Part shown: one piece after another, positions 36,901 through 45,447 of the stretch | Numbering within the stretch: position 1 is the stretch's first letter | Layout: the number at the start of each line of letters is the position of its first letter | From: Terriglobia bacterium | GTDB taxonomy: Bacteria > Acidobacteriota > Terriglobia > JAIQFV01 | Assembly: GCA_020072965.1 (NCBI GenBank) | Contig: JAIQFY010000031.1 | Coordinates: 1-64,000 of the forward strand | Length of the DNA: 64,000 bases | Direction: 5' to 3' | Made by a program: the position numbers and the translations under genes | The notes under the pieces: model-generated | What the model saw: the letters and a program-made list of their open reading frames with translations, nothing else | Database searches by the model: none | What the model was told of the DNA's origin: nothing

Positions 36901-37272
36901 TCACGATTGATTCGCACCGATCCATTTAGAACCCTTTCCATACTTCTGAGTCGCGAATCCCAGAATCATACCCACAATAGACCCCGGAACCATGATCTCC
37001 AAGTAGTGATGCTGTCCGTTGGGGTCACCCATCCTGGCCACGAGGTAGGCGAACAACAACCCTACACCAAATCCAAAAACTATCCCCCAAGGCACTGAGC
37101 GGACCTTTCGTGCAAAAACTCCGATGAGTACTCCGGCGACGAGCCCCTTGAAAGTGGAACCAATGAGGATGCTCATGATCCAAGGCACAGCATAGGGATA
37201 AAAAAGCGCGGTCAGTCCGTCAAAGAGCCCCAAAACCGTTCCCAGAATCAGTCCAAGCAGTGGTTTTGACAT
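36901..37272 (-). CDS. Small integral membrane protein of unknown function
   Basis: 123 residues with four predicted membrane helices (LLGLILGTVLGLFDGLTALF, WIMSILIGSTFKGLVAGVLIG, WGIVFGFGVGLLFAYLV, MVPGSIVGMILGFA) rich in glycine. I do not recognise the family. The ATG at 37272 is preceded by cggaggacacc, a good ribosome site. It lies between the VOC gene and the kinase gene on the same strand, 75 bases from the latter's end. Confidence 0.75.
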   Translation of the reverse strand: MSKPLLGLILGTVLGLFDGLTALFYPYAVPWIMSILIGSTFKGLVAGVLIGVFARKVRSVPWGIVFGFGVGLLFAYLVARMGDPNGQHHYLEIMVPGSIVGMILGFATQKYGKGSKWIGANQS

Positions 37273-37347
37273 CGGTGTCCTCCGTGGGTTAAACCAGATT
37301 GGAAAGCTTGCCCTCCAGTGTCTTATTAAACACTTTTCGGATTTCCT

Positions 37348-38457
37348 TTAACGTCGGGCCAAAAAAAAGACCAGGAATCTTACGAACATGTAGGCAAACA
37401 GCAGCAACACGATGAAGCGATAGCGATTAAACCATCTTCCGGCCTTTTCTAACACATTCTCCCTGTAGGCAGAAACAGCCAAGTCGCTCAAATACGCTTC
37501 GATATCGGCCTCAAGGTCTTCGACTTTTGAGTACCGATCAAGAGGGTCGGTTGCCAGGGACTTCATGCAGACTGCTTCGAGAGGTCTAGGAATATTCGAA
37601 ACCACGTCCCGAGGCCGGAGGACTTGCTTTCGAAGAAAGCGCTCTCGAATCTGGCCTATCGAGGCGCCTTCATGGGGGTGACGATGGGTCAAAAGAAAAT
37701 AGAGGATCGCGCCCAAAGAATACACGTCCGTCGACTGATTGTGGTTGCTGGTTTGACCCAGGGCCTGCTCCGGGGCCATGTAGGAAGGCGTGCCCAAAAC
37801 TGTGCCTGACAGGGTCTCCACAAAGGGCACGGCTGGAATTTCACCGGGCGGTTGCAGGCGCGTCTCATCAGCGGTCGCCTTCCCTTCTTCACCCTGGAAA
37901 TACGGATCCCCCGATAACTGAGTCCCCTCGTCACCTGTAAGGAGAATTTTGGCGACCCCCCAATCCATGACCAGGACCTCTCCGAATGCCCCCACCATAA
38001 TGTTTGCCGGCTTGAGGTCTCGGTGGATGACACCATGGGCATGGGCAAAGGCCACGGCCTCGCAGACTTTTAGAAAAACCCTCAACCGTTCCGGCAGTGA
38101 TCCTTCCTTCCGCGCGTATTTCGTGAGATCGTCTCCGTGAACATACTTCATCACATAAAAAACCCGCCCATCCGGCAAGCTTCCGACATCATGGATCGGA
38201 ACAATTCCGGGATGTTCGAGCCGTGCGATGATTCGCGCTTCCGTTTGCATGCGTGAAGCCATTTCGTTAGAAGGCGCTAGGACATCCATGATCTTCAGTG
38301 CTACCTGCCGGGAAAGTTTAGCGTCCTCGGCGAGGTAAACAGTCGCCATCCCACCGGAGGCCAGGGAGCGGAGAATCCGGTATGGGGTCCCGCTTAAATC
38401 CGGCAAGGCGGATACCTCGCGCAGATGATTCACCATTTCGTCATTCAACCAGTTCAT
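37348..38457 (-). CDS. PknB-type serine/threonine protein kinase with C-terminal membrane anchor
   Basis: 369 residues. The kinase domain (about 22-300) has the glycine loop SLASGGMATVYLA, catalytic lysine in VALKIMDV, HRDLKPANIMV catalytic loop, DWG in place of DFG (frequent in bacteria), and SYMAPEQALGQ. An acidic insert (LTGDEGTQLSGDPYFQGEEGKA) separates the DWG and the activation segment. A single transmembrane helix close to the C-terminus (FIVLLLFAYMFVRFLVFFL) leaves almost no periplasmic part, so the signal is probably cytoplasmic. It overlaps the upstream sigma gene by four bases. Confidence 0.9.
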   Translation of the reverse strand: MNWLNDEMVNHLREVSALPDLSGTPYRILRSLASGGMATVYLAEDAKLSRQVALKIMDVLAPSNEMASRMQTEARIIARLEHPGIVPIHDVGSLPDGRVFYVMKYVHGDDLTKYARKEGSLPERLRVFLKVCEAVAFAHAHGVIHRDLKPANIMVGAFGEVLVMDWGVAKILLTGDEGTQLSGDPYFQGEEGKATADETRLQPPGEIPAVPFVETLSGTVLGTPSYMAPEQALGQTSNHNQSTDVYSLGAILYFLLTHRHPHEGASIGQIRERFLRKQVLRPRDVVSNIPRPLEAVCMKSLATDPLDRYSKVEDLEADIEAYLSDLAVSAYRENVLEKAGRWFNRYRFIVLLLFAYMFVRFLVFFLARR

Positions 38458-39203
38458 TTCAGATTCGCGCCCAGCACCCAGCGCGCCTCATTGCGAAATT
38501 CCTCGTCGCTGGCAGTGAGCTCGCGGAGCTTCTCCAGAACAATGCGGCGAAACTCCCTCCGGGCATAGGCCAGGTAGTTTGTGACTTGACTAACAGGGAT
38601 TCCGACTTCGCTGGCAATGGCTTCGTAGGTTTTTTTCCCGGTCGCGCCCTCTTCATTCAAATCGTATCGCTCGAATACCTCGAACTGGGTTGTCTTTCCC
38701 GCGGATGCACATTCCTGGCGCAAAATGTCGACCGCCATCGAAAACAAGCTGCGTATCCATTCCCTGTAAAAGTAGTCTTCCATGGAGCTACTTTCAGGCA
38801 ACTCGGAAAATTCGATTTCCATTTCCGCGCTATTGAAGTCGACGGATTCGATTGGGCAATCGCCTCCCCGCTTGACCCGGTGGGCCGCCTTTTCTTCATT
38901 GGAAACGAAGCCGTCCACACACGCGCGAAGAAAGGTCCGGAACCGCGCCCGGGAAGGATCGTAGGACCTGAAAAAATCCTTCTCGAGGGCCCGGGTGAAG
39001 AAGCCCTGAGTGAGATCCTTGGCATCATCACTCGATTTGTTCCACTTCAGCCGGATGTATTTGTAAATGGGTTTCCAATAGACTGCGGCCATCAATTCCG
39101 CGGCCTGGAACCGCAGAGAGAGGTCGTCGCTTCGGAGTCCGACAATTGCGGACATCTGGGTTGTGGGAAACGAGCTCCCTCTGATTTTTGAGTCGTTGGA
39201 CAT
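38454..39203 (-). CDS. ECF-like RNA polymerase sigma factor paired with the kinase
   Basis: 249 residues with a sigma region 2 near residues 40-110 (KYIRLKWNKSSDDAKDLTQGFFTRAL, ARFRTFLRACVDGFVSNE) and a region 4-like end (SEVGIPVSQVTNYLAYARREFRRIVLEKL). Long insertions make it unlike ordinary ECF factors and similar to the kinase-linked ECF groups of planctomycetes and acidobacteria. It is coupled by a four-base overlap to the kinase gene, and no anti-sigma gene is near, so phosphorylation may take the place of an anti-sigma factor. Confidence 0.85.
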   Translation of the reverse strand: MSNDSKIRGSSFPTTQMSAIVGLRSDDLSLRFQAAELMAAVYWKPIYKYIRLKWNKSSDDAKDLTQGFFTRALEKDFFRSYDPSRARFRTFLRACVDGFVSNEEKAAHRVKRGGDCPIESVDFNSAEMEIEFSELPESSSMEDYFYREWIRSLFSMAVDILRQECASAGKTTQFEVFERYDLNEEGATGKKTYEAIASEVGIPVSQVTNYLAYARREFRRIVLEKLRELTASDEEFRNEARWVLGANLK

Positions 39204-39435
39204 GAGACAATGACGGTACGATCCTTGACCACCTAGCGAAGCAAAGCAACCCCTTCGACTCTGATCACCGCGAACTCTTGAGCTTGTACCCTTTTGAATT
39301 GCGTCGCCAGAATATGTAATTGAATACGGGCCCGCAAGCGAAAAGTTGCGCCTGTAGAGAAGAACGTGTGAATTTGTCGGCGTTCAATTAAGATCAGATG
39401 AAGGTTTGATTGCGGGTGACATTACGATTTAGGAA

Positions 39436-40191
39436 ATGCACGACCCTGGAGCCCTGCTGAGGGGAAGGGATGATTCGAAAGAACACCTCATGTGGAACGA
39501 TTGGCTCACTCTTGGACGATGGCCGGGCATGGATTCAGTCGGCAGAGTGCTGCTCCGGATTTCGCTGGGGAGCAGCCTGATTTTCTTTCTTAGCCTGGCC
39601 TGGCAACCTTATCCGGGAAGTGTCGTCATCAAAGCAATGTGTATCCTTACCCTGGCTCTCCTTGCCTTCAGGCTCCTCCACAGCCGCGATGGCACGATAT
39701 TGGGCCTCTCCCTGTTATTTTCCTCGCTCGGCGATGTGTTTCTTGCGCTCAATCCCGGAGAATTGTTTATCTTTGGCCTGGGGGCATTTCTCATCGCTCA
39801 CTTCCTGTACATCGTCTTGTTCGTCCAGAGCTGGCCCCGCCCCGCACCGGTCCGCCGGGTGCGTTTGGTCTTGGTTTTTTTCGTCTTCCTTTACGGGGTA
39901 TTTATGGCTGATTGGCTATTGCCTGGCCTGGGCACGCTGAAAGCGCCGGTCATGGCCTACCTGTGTGTAATCACCCTAATGGTCATGGCAGCCCTCCGGG
40001 CCGATTTTTCAAGGCCGTGGGTGGTGATTGGTGCGGCTCTCTTCATTCTCTCCGATTCGCTGATCGCGGTGAGTAAATTTAAACATGCCCTTGCGTATCG
40101 TGATTACCTCGTGTGGATAAGCTATTACGTGGCCCAGTATTTCATTGGCGTTGGATTTTTGCGCGAGAAGCTTGGCCCGCGAAACTCCTGA
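39436..40191 (+). CDS. Lysoplasmalogenase-like (YhhN/TMEM86 family) membrane protein
   Basis: 251 residues with about eight membrane helices. Family marks are LFSSLGDVFLAL and ALFILSDSLIAVSKF, the acidic residues of which are conserved in YhhN/TMEM86 proteins, and the end YYVAQYFIGVGFL. Characterised members hydrolyse the vinyl-ether bond of lysoplasmalogens; the bacterial substrate is unproven. An ATG at 39490 with fewer upstream residues is an alternative start. Confidence 0.85.
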   Translation: MHDPGALLRGRDDSKEHLMWNDWLTLGRWPGMDSVGRVLLRISLGSSLIFFLSLAWQPYPGSVVIKAMCILTLALLAFRLLHSRDGTILGLSLLFSSLGDVFLALNPGELFIFGLGAFLIAHFLYIVLFVQSWPRPAPVRRVRLVLVFFVFLYGVFMADWLLPGLGTLKAPVMAYLCVITLMVMAALRADFSRPWVVIGAALFILSDSLIAVSKFKHALAYRDYLVWISYYVAQYFIGVGFLREKLGPRNS

Positions 40192-40299
40192 AAGCCTGAC
40201 CCTACTTATTTGGTTCTTCCGGAGAGGATGTGCGTAAAAAGCGAACCCGCCGCGCGGCGACTCGCGGAGCAAGCTCCAAGAACGCCGAGCCAGCATGTA

Positions 40300-40728
40300 T
40301 TAAGTTCCCAACACCCAGGTTGATTGATCCCGCACCCATGCCCTGAAAGGGCAATCTTCAAAAGCCCAGGGCATCGCCCTGGGGCGACACCTCCCATCGG
40401 CCACCTGCGAGGGGCTCACCGAAAACGCCCCGTACCCGCTTTGCCAATGAAACTTGGTAAAGAGGCCGCCTTTCGTCTTGATCCACTTCGAGGAGGCCTT
40501 CTTGACGTCGTCGACCAAGAGGGTCTTCGAAAGCGAACACAGGGCATGGATATGATCAGCAGGCTCACCCTCCTCGAGCGACGGCGACTTATAGGTCCGG
40601 AACACCGTAGTGAGATAGGCGTGTCCGCTGTGGCGGTCCGGCGGACTTCGAGATCCGCCAAAAACTTGTATCGGGGTTGGGTGGAGAACACGAGATGGAG
40701 CAGGATTTGTGCAAGTGTTTGTGCCATG
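40300..40728 (-). pseudogene. Frameshifted IS200-like REP-associated tyrosine transposase
   Basis: Two frames together resemble the Y1 transposase of the REP-associated (RAYT) group. The first frame (from 40728) gives TLAQILLHLVFSTQPR; the second gives the metal-binding PADHIHALCSLSKT and SSKWIKTKGGLFTKFHWQSGYGAFSVS. A frameshift near 40610-40625 joins them, and the C-terminal part runs into a REP sequence. The HUH-type histidine pair is still readable (DHIH), but the gene cannot produce an intact enzyme. Confidence 0.8.
40339..40384. repeat. REP-like palindromes on one side of the transposase remnant
   Basis: Two adjacent hairpins: GCCCTGAAAGGGC and a second stem around GCCCAGGGCATCGCCCTGGG. 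The same pair is found in reverse orientation at 40857-40945. Confidence 0.75.
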
Positions 40729-40856
40729 TAATTGATCTCTGGGGAGTGTTAGAAAACACGCTCAAGCTTCGGGAAGGAAGATAGCACCATCCGTCATTCG
40801 GGCTTACACCCGGGTCATGGGGATTCTTAGCAGCGCCGGCCCCATCATCACAAGAT

Positions 40857-40945
40857 TGCCCTTACAGGGCAAGGCAAGAAGATGAAATGACCATCGGCCC
40901 CAGGGCGATGCCCTAGGCATTTGAAGGGTGCCCTTGCAGGGCACG
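40857..40945. repeat. REP-like palindromes on the other side of the transposase remnant
   Basis: Three hairpins in a row: GCCCTTACAGGGC, CCCAGGGCGATGCCCTAGG and GCCCTTGCAGGGC, the mirror image of the group at 40339. REPs flanking a RAYT gene in inverted orientation is the expected arrangement for this transposase family. Confidence 0.75.
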
Positions 40946-40992
40946 AGGACACGCCATCCCCCTCTGACGCACACAACTTCCGGATGAGTCAT

Positions 40993-42687
40993 TCATTTAT
41001 CAGCAACGTACGCCCGGGCTTCGCGGAGCTCGGGCAATTCAGGGTCGGCCTTTTGCCAGTTCTTGAGAAACGTATTGTACGCATCAACTGCCCCCACCCG
41101 GTCTCCGGTCTGGGCGGCCGCGCGGGCAGCACCGAGCAGCGAGCGGGCGCGGTTCGGCTGGCGTAGCAGCGACTTTGCAAATTCCTGTGCCGCTTCAGTC
41201 GACTTGCCCGCCTGCAAAAGGATTTCCCCCAGAAGTTCGTGAGATGGCTTGATGAGAATCGGCGGGCCGGAAGGGGGCGACATTTCTTCTTCAAGTGTAG
41301 TGGCTTCCTTTAGTTGCTCGATGGCCCGATCGAGATTCCTTTTTGCGGCTGCCTCCATGGCCTCCACTTCCAGTTCTCGGACTCTCGTCACCTTGGCCTC
41401 GTAGGTATCGTGACTGCCAGTGAGCTGCTGTTGGTAGTCCTGCAAGGTTTCGGCACTATGACTGCCGGCCACGGATGCCAGGTGGCCCGAAGCAAGACCC
41501 CGAATGAAGACCGGGATGATTTGATTGGAATCGAGGGAAGTCATCTTCATTCCTGGTGTATTACCGTCCATGGTATGTCCGCTTCGAGTGTCCCCGGAGG
41601 CGTATGCCGCCGTCGTTCCGTCATTCTGCCCGCCTGGCCTCTCAAAAAGACCTGCGGCTTGTTGCCAGCGCTGCGTTTCAACTACAAAAGCTGCGGCCAT
41701 GTCCTGATAGTCATGAGTCGGGATAGGGATAGCGGGGCGTGAAGAACTCGCGCCGGAATCCGTCCAGGCACTCCCCTTTTGCAAGAGCAGTTCTTCTGCC
41801 TCGCGATAGCGGCCCTCCTGCAGGTAAGTGTAAAGGAGCCACTGGAGGCTATGATAGTCAAGCGCCGAGGCAGGGAGGTTTTTCTGCTTCACCCAGGCCG
41901 TTGAAGCCGCCCAAGCCGATTCGTTGGAGGCCGCTGCGTCCGGCCACATTCCCAACTGGAGAAAGATGTGAGAAGGCATGTGACGGGCGTGGGGTGCGGC
42001 GGGTGCAATTTGAGCGTATCGTCTCGCCGCAGGCAAGGCCAGGATGGCATGCTCCGGATCATCGAAGGCATGGATGATGTAATGCGCCGCCCCCGGGTGA
42101 TTTGGATTCTTCTGGAAAACGTCCAAGGCAATAGCGCCCGCCTGCATCTGGCGGCGAAATCCATGGTCCCCCGGGCGAACGGTGCCGAGCAACGAGAGCG
42201 CGTAAAAGCAGGCGGCTTCAAGATCCTCAGGGTAGTCGTGATAAATCTTTCCCATGGCGACGGAGTACGCGCGATCTCGTGAAAGTTTGTCTCCCTCACC
42301 ATAAATCGCCTCTACCGCGCTGATGTAAGCACGTTCCCGATCCGTCAGCTTGCTTGTTTCCCGGATCTTTTTCAGGACGCTGCGCGCGCCCTCCGTGTCT
42401 TGCTGCGCCCAGAGCGGATGATTCAAGGCCATCGCCTCTCCCCAATAGCCCATCATAAAGTCCGGTTCGATCTTCGTCGATCGACGAAACTCTTCGAGAG
42501 CTTCCTCAAACCAGAACGAGTGAAGGGCCGCCAACCCCCGCAGGAAATGTTGTTGAGCTTCCGCACCTCCGGTGGTCGGGAACTCAACCTTGCCCAGGGC
42601 ACCCGATTGGGCTTGGAGTTGACCTAACGCGAGGAGGAGCCCCCAGGCGGAAACAAGAATCAAGCGAATAGTTTGCCTTGTGGACAT
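40993..42687 (-). CDS. Secreted tetratricopeptide-repeat protein
   Basis: 564 residues from the ATG at 42687, which places a signal peptide first (LILVSAWGLLLALGQLQAQS); the frame is open further upstream. TPR-like helical pairs are seen throughout (FLRGLAALHSFWFEEALEEFRRS, YREAEELLLQ, LDRAIEQLKEATTLEEEM, EAAQEFAKSLLRQPNRARSLLGAARAA). The HAFDDPEHAILALPAARRYAQIAPAAPHARHMPSHI stretch is histidine-rich and characteristic of a widespread uncharacterised periplasmic TPR family. Function unknown, probably a periplasmic scaffold. Confidence 0.82.
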   Translation of the reverse strand: MSTRQTIRLILVSAWGLLLALGQLQAQSGALGKVEFPTTGGAEAQQHFLRGLAALHSFWFEEALEEFRRSTKIEPDFMMGYWGEAMALNHPLWAQQDTEGARSVLKKIRETSKLTDRERAYISAVEAIYGEGDKLSRDRAYSVAMGKIYHDYPEDLEAACFYALSLLGTVRPGDHGFRRQMQAGAIALDVFQKNPNHPGAAHYIIHAFDDPEHAILALPAARRYAQIAPAAPHARHMPSHIFLQLGMWPDAAASNESAWAASTAWVKQKNLPASALDYHSLQWLLYTYLQEGRYREAEELLLQKGSAWTDSGASSSRPAIPIPTHDYQDMAAAFVVETQRWQQAAGLFERPGGQNDGTTAAYASGDTRSGHTMDGNTPGMKMTSLDSNQIIPVFIRGLASGHLASVAGSHSAETLQDYQQQLTGSHDTYEAKVTRVRELEVEAMEAAAKRNLDRAIEQLKEATTLEEEMSPPSGPPILIKPSHELLGEILLQAGKSTEAAQEFAKSLLRQPNRARSLLGAARAAAQTGDRVGAVDAYNTFLKNWQKADPELPELREARAYVADK

Positions 42688-43203
42688 AAAGTCACATTGA
42701 AACAGCGTTCTGGCTTTCGTCGCTATTTCCCTTTTCTGAAGAATGGAAAACAACTTTACCCGGATTGACGTATTGAGGCGTATAGGTTAATTCACCCGGT
42801 GTTTACTGGCAAGACATGGTTTTCCAAGGCCCAATTCATTGGCTCTAAGATGCGAGATACATTCCTTTGACCTTATTACACACGTCATTGAAAATGCTCC
42901 GAAATCATGCATCGTTCGACGTAGGGGCGCCCGCCGTGGCGGGCGCCCCTACCGAGAGGATTCCCCAACTACCGCATGTAACTCTAATGATAGCGTTCGT
43001 AGTAGTGAGGTCCGAGGCGCTCGGAGTTATGCCGTGGTGAAACCATTTTCATAAAGGGGATTCCACCAGATCGCTGTGGTGGCTGCTCTGGATCTGGGTT
43101 GAATTGTAATCTCTGTATCAGGGCCGAGATTCGTGTCATATGATTCACGCGTTGGAACGACTAATACAAGGAAGCGAGAGGTTGGACCCGAGCGGGCCAA
43201 GTA
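42688..43203. repeat. Gap with family A palindrome copy 3
   Basis: A near-perfect 32-base palindrome at 42921-42952 (arm GTAGGGGCGCCCGCC) with a family-A-like tail on its left side (complement of 42870-42915), hence in the opposite orientation to copies 1 and 2. No gene is seen in the rest of the gap, which holds the promoters of the divergent TPR and sigma genes. Confidence 0.7.
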
Positions 43204-43782
43204 ATGGACAATCTCACACTGAAAGCGCAACTTGAACAACTTCATCCTGAGAGTTACGGCTGGGCGCTGAGCTGTTGTCGGCGTAATCCCTGCGACGCCG
43301 AGAGTGTCCTCCAGGCCGTCTATCTCAAGATCCTGGAAGAGAGGGCACGCTACGATGGGAAATCCGCTTTTAAGACCTGGTTGTTTTCCGTCATTCGGCG
43401 AACGGCCGCCGACAGGAGACGGCGACAATTGTTCTTCAATTTCAGACACGTCAAGTCTGAAGACGCTGAAGCGTATCCCGCTCGGGGTGTAAGTCCGGAT
43501 GAAACGCTTTACCAGTCCGAGGTTCACAATCTGTTTCGACTCGCACTTGCCGCCCTGCCCCGGCGGCAGCGCGAGGTTCTTCAATTGGTTTTCTATCATG
43601 GCCTCAACCTCGGCGAGGCGGCTCAAGTCATGGGTGTGTCTTTGGGGAGTTCTCGAACCCATTACGAGAGGGGAAAGAAACGACTCCGTCAAACTTTACT
43701 GAAAGCGGAGGTGTTCCATGATTCAAGGGTTGGACGAAGAGACATTCCGGGAGTTCTTCCAGGAACTGAAGCGGGAGGATAA
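43204..43782 (+). CDS. ECF-type sigma factor of a sigma/membrane protein/Spy-like module
   Basis: 192 residues. Region 2 is short but recognisable (NPCDAESVLQAVYLKILEER, then GKSAFKTWLFSVIRRTAADRRRR) and region 4 is clear (LPRRQREVLQLVFYHGLNLGEAAQVMGVSLGSSRTHYERGKKRL). Order and size resemble the CnrH-type factors that respond to metal or envelope stress. The 3' end overlaps the next gene by 65 bases in another frame, so the two are tightly coupled. Confidence 0.88.
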   Translation: MDNLTLKAQLEQLHPESYGWALSCCRRNPCDAESVLQAVYLKILEERARYDGKSAFKTWLFSVIRRTAADRRRRQLFFNFRHVKSEDAEAYPARGVSPDETLYQSEVHNLFRLALAALPRRQREVLQLVFYHGLNLGEAAQVMGVSLGSSRTHYERGKKRLRQTLLKAEVFHDSRVGRRDIPGVLPGTEAGG

Positions 43783-44215
43783 GCGCGCGGCGGCCTCCTT
43801 CGATAGCGCATGGCAGTCCTCGTTGGCGCGGGTGGAAGCAACTCGGCGGCGGCCTCCAATCATTCCGCTCGCCGTGCCTGCCCTGGCTATGATCGTGATC
43901 TGTGCATCCTTGCTCATCTACCTCCTACGCGGCCTGAGGCAGTCAACACCCTTTGTGGCTTCAAGACAGGCATCGCAGGTGTCGGGCTCTCAGGGCAAGA
44001 CCTTTCCCTCGTTAATCGGACCTTTTGGAGAACAGCGGAAAAACTCGACTCGGGGAGGACCGCAGGACCATCCATCAATCCAATCCATTTCAGCGTGGAG
44101 GTCACCCACGGCCTTTCTGTTGCGGCCTCCCGGTGATTCCTTGCTGACCGATGTCCCCGATCTAAAGAAGTCATTGATCCGGATCGATAAATTCAAAACA
44201 GTCACACTCAATTGA
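43718..44215 (+). CDS. Single-pass membrane protein, probable anti-sigma factor
   Basis: 165 residues with a cytoplasmic N-terminus of about 46 residues (EETFREFFQELKREDKRAAASF), one membrane helix (IIPLAVPALAMIVICASLLIYLL, about 47-69) and a periplasmic tail. No zinc-finger cysteines are present. Its place directly behind an ECF sigma gene, the overlap, and the topology point to an anti-sigma role like CnrY. The ATG at 43718 has GGAGG eight bases upstream, which supports this start despite the 65-base overlap. Confidence 0.75.
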   Translation: MIQGLDEETFREFFQELKREDKRAAASFDSAWQSSLARVEATRRRPPIIPLAVPALAMIVICASLLIYLLRGLRQSTPFVASRQASQVSGSQGKTFPSLIGPFGEQRKNSTRGGPQDHPSIQSISAWRSPTAFLLRPPGDSLLTDVPDLKKSLIRIDKFKTVTLN

Positions 44216-44227
44216 ACTGGAGATTAT

Positions 44228-44674
44228 ATGAAATTGAAGATTTCCGTACTCGGCGTCTTGCTGTTCTGGTGTAGCACCGCGATTTTTTCCCAGCAGCCCA
44301 TGCCCGGTCCCCAGCCACAGCCCGATCCCATCGGCGAGAACTTTTTCCCGCCGGAGCTGGTGATGCAGAACCAGCAGACCCTCGGGCTGAGTGACGTGCA
44401 AAAGAACACCCTGAAGACAGAGATTCGAAAGGCACAAACGCGATTTACAGAGCTGCAATGGCAACTCCAGGATGAAGGAGAAAAAATGGTCGCGTTGGTG
44501 AAAGAGGAACACGTCGATGAACAGCGCGCCCTGGCAGAGCTGGACAAGATCCTCGACCTTGAGCGCGAAATCAAGAGGGCCCAGATCTCCTTGGTGGTCA
44601 AAATCAAAAACACGCTGACCGCGGAGCAGCAAGCGCGCCTTCAAGCTCTCAAGGGGAAACCCCGTGAGAGATGA
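44228..44674 (+). CDS. Periplasmic Spy/CpxP/CnrX-like helical protein
   Basis: 148 residues with a signal peptide (ISVLGVLLFWCSTAIFS), then a proline-rich linker and a long helical part (about 45-145). The helices show LGLSDVQKNTLKTEIRKAQTRF and LTAEQQARLQAL, the LTxxQ-type motif of Spy/CpxP and of the metal sensor CnrX. As third gene after sigma and anti-sigma, 12 bases downstream, it is probably the periplasmic sensor or chaperone of the module. Confidence 0.8.
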   Translation: MKLKISVLGVLLFWCSTAIFSQQPMPGPQPQPDPIGENFFPPELVMQNQQTLGLSDVQKNTLKTEIRKAQTRFTELQWQLQDEGEKMVALVKEEHVDEQRALAELDKILDLEREIKRAQISLVVKIKNTLTAEQQARLQALKGKPRER

Positions 44675-45188
44675 TCGATCCATCCGGAGAGATTGTGGAT
44701 CGTACGCTGGGGGAATTCTTGATTGCGCGGGATTTGAAAGGTGATGATCTTCCAGTATTCCGGTCCATCCTGAAAAGTGTACATCCCTGCCGACCAATCT
44801 CGTCCGCTCCAAGGCATGAAGGGGGATTTTTCGCTTCTTGCGAAATTCCTCCCTCATGCACGTCGCCACCTGACTCCTCCCGACCCCCATTCTTTCCTCA
44901 TTTGACCCGAATTCCGAATTTGAAGGCCGTGATCCGTGCCGGGGGAAGCGTCGATTTCCCTTTGGGGACGCTGTTCAAGCAAGGCTTCTCTCTCTTCACG
45001 CCCGGAGGGCGCACAGATTGTAGATAGGATGCCCTCCGGGCCAAAAGCGATAAAGGCCTGGCTCAACAAGCATGAACCGACAGAACAGCATCAGCTGTCT
45101 CTTCGCCTGTCTCCGGTCCCTTCAGGGGCGGAACCATTCATTCCTCCCTCATTTCATCTCAATCGATTTGGACCCAAGAACCTAACAT
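44675..45188. repeat. Gap with one strong hairpin (45001-45040)
   Basis: CCCGGAGGGC at 45001-45010 pairs perfectly with GCCCTCCGGG at 45031-45040 across 20 bases. The rest of the 514-base gap has no convincing gene; ORFs on both strands have shadow-like composition. Confidence 0.5.
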
Positions 45189-45351
45189 TTAATTGAAGCC
45201 CTTAACTTCGGAATCCAACTTAAACACCCGGCCGTAGACGCTCACTCCATTGATCGCAGCGTCCTTTATGCGAATCCCGATGAAAGGATTTCTCACAACC
45301 ATGGAATATTTCTTAGCGGTCCCGTGATTAGAGAAGTGAATATCAAGGAAT
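45189..45351 (-). pseudogene. Possible gene remnant (C-terminal end only)
   Basis: The frame ending at 45189 reads LDIHFSNHGTAKKYSMVV, then IGIRIKDAAINGVSVYGRVF, which looks like genuine protein with alternating hydrophobic residues. Upstream the frame turns into the antisense of the aquaporin gene with no plausible start. It may be the tail of a lost gene. I do not recognise it. Confidence 0.3.
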
Positions 45352-45447
45352 GAATTGGCTGGAACGAGACGGCTTCGACGAGCAGCCAGCGCCGGGCCTG
45401 GATGAAGTTCCGGCTGAATTCCAGAATTTTGAAGGCTGAGGAACGCA

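Noticed and set aside
44671-45027. A 118-residue plus-strand ORF after the Spy-like gene
   Set aside because: Composition is proline/serine-rich without pattern, no ribosome site of quality, and it crosses a strong hairpin.
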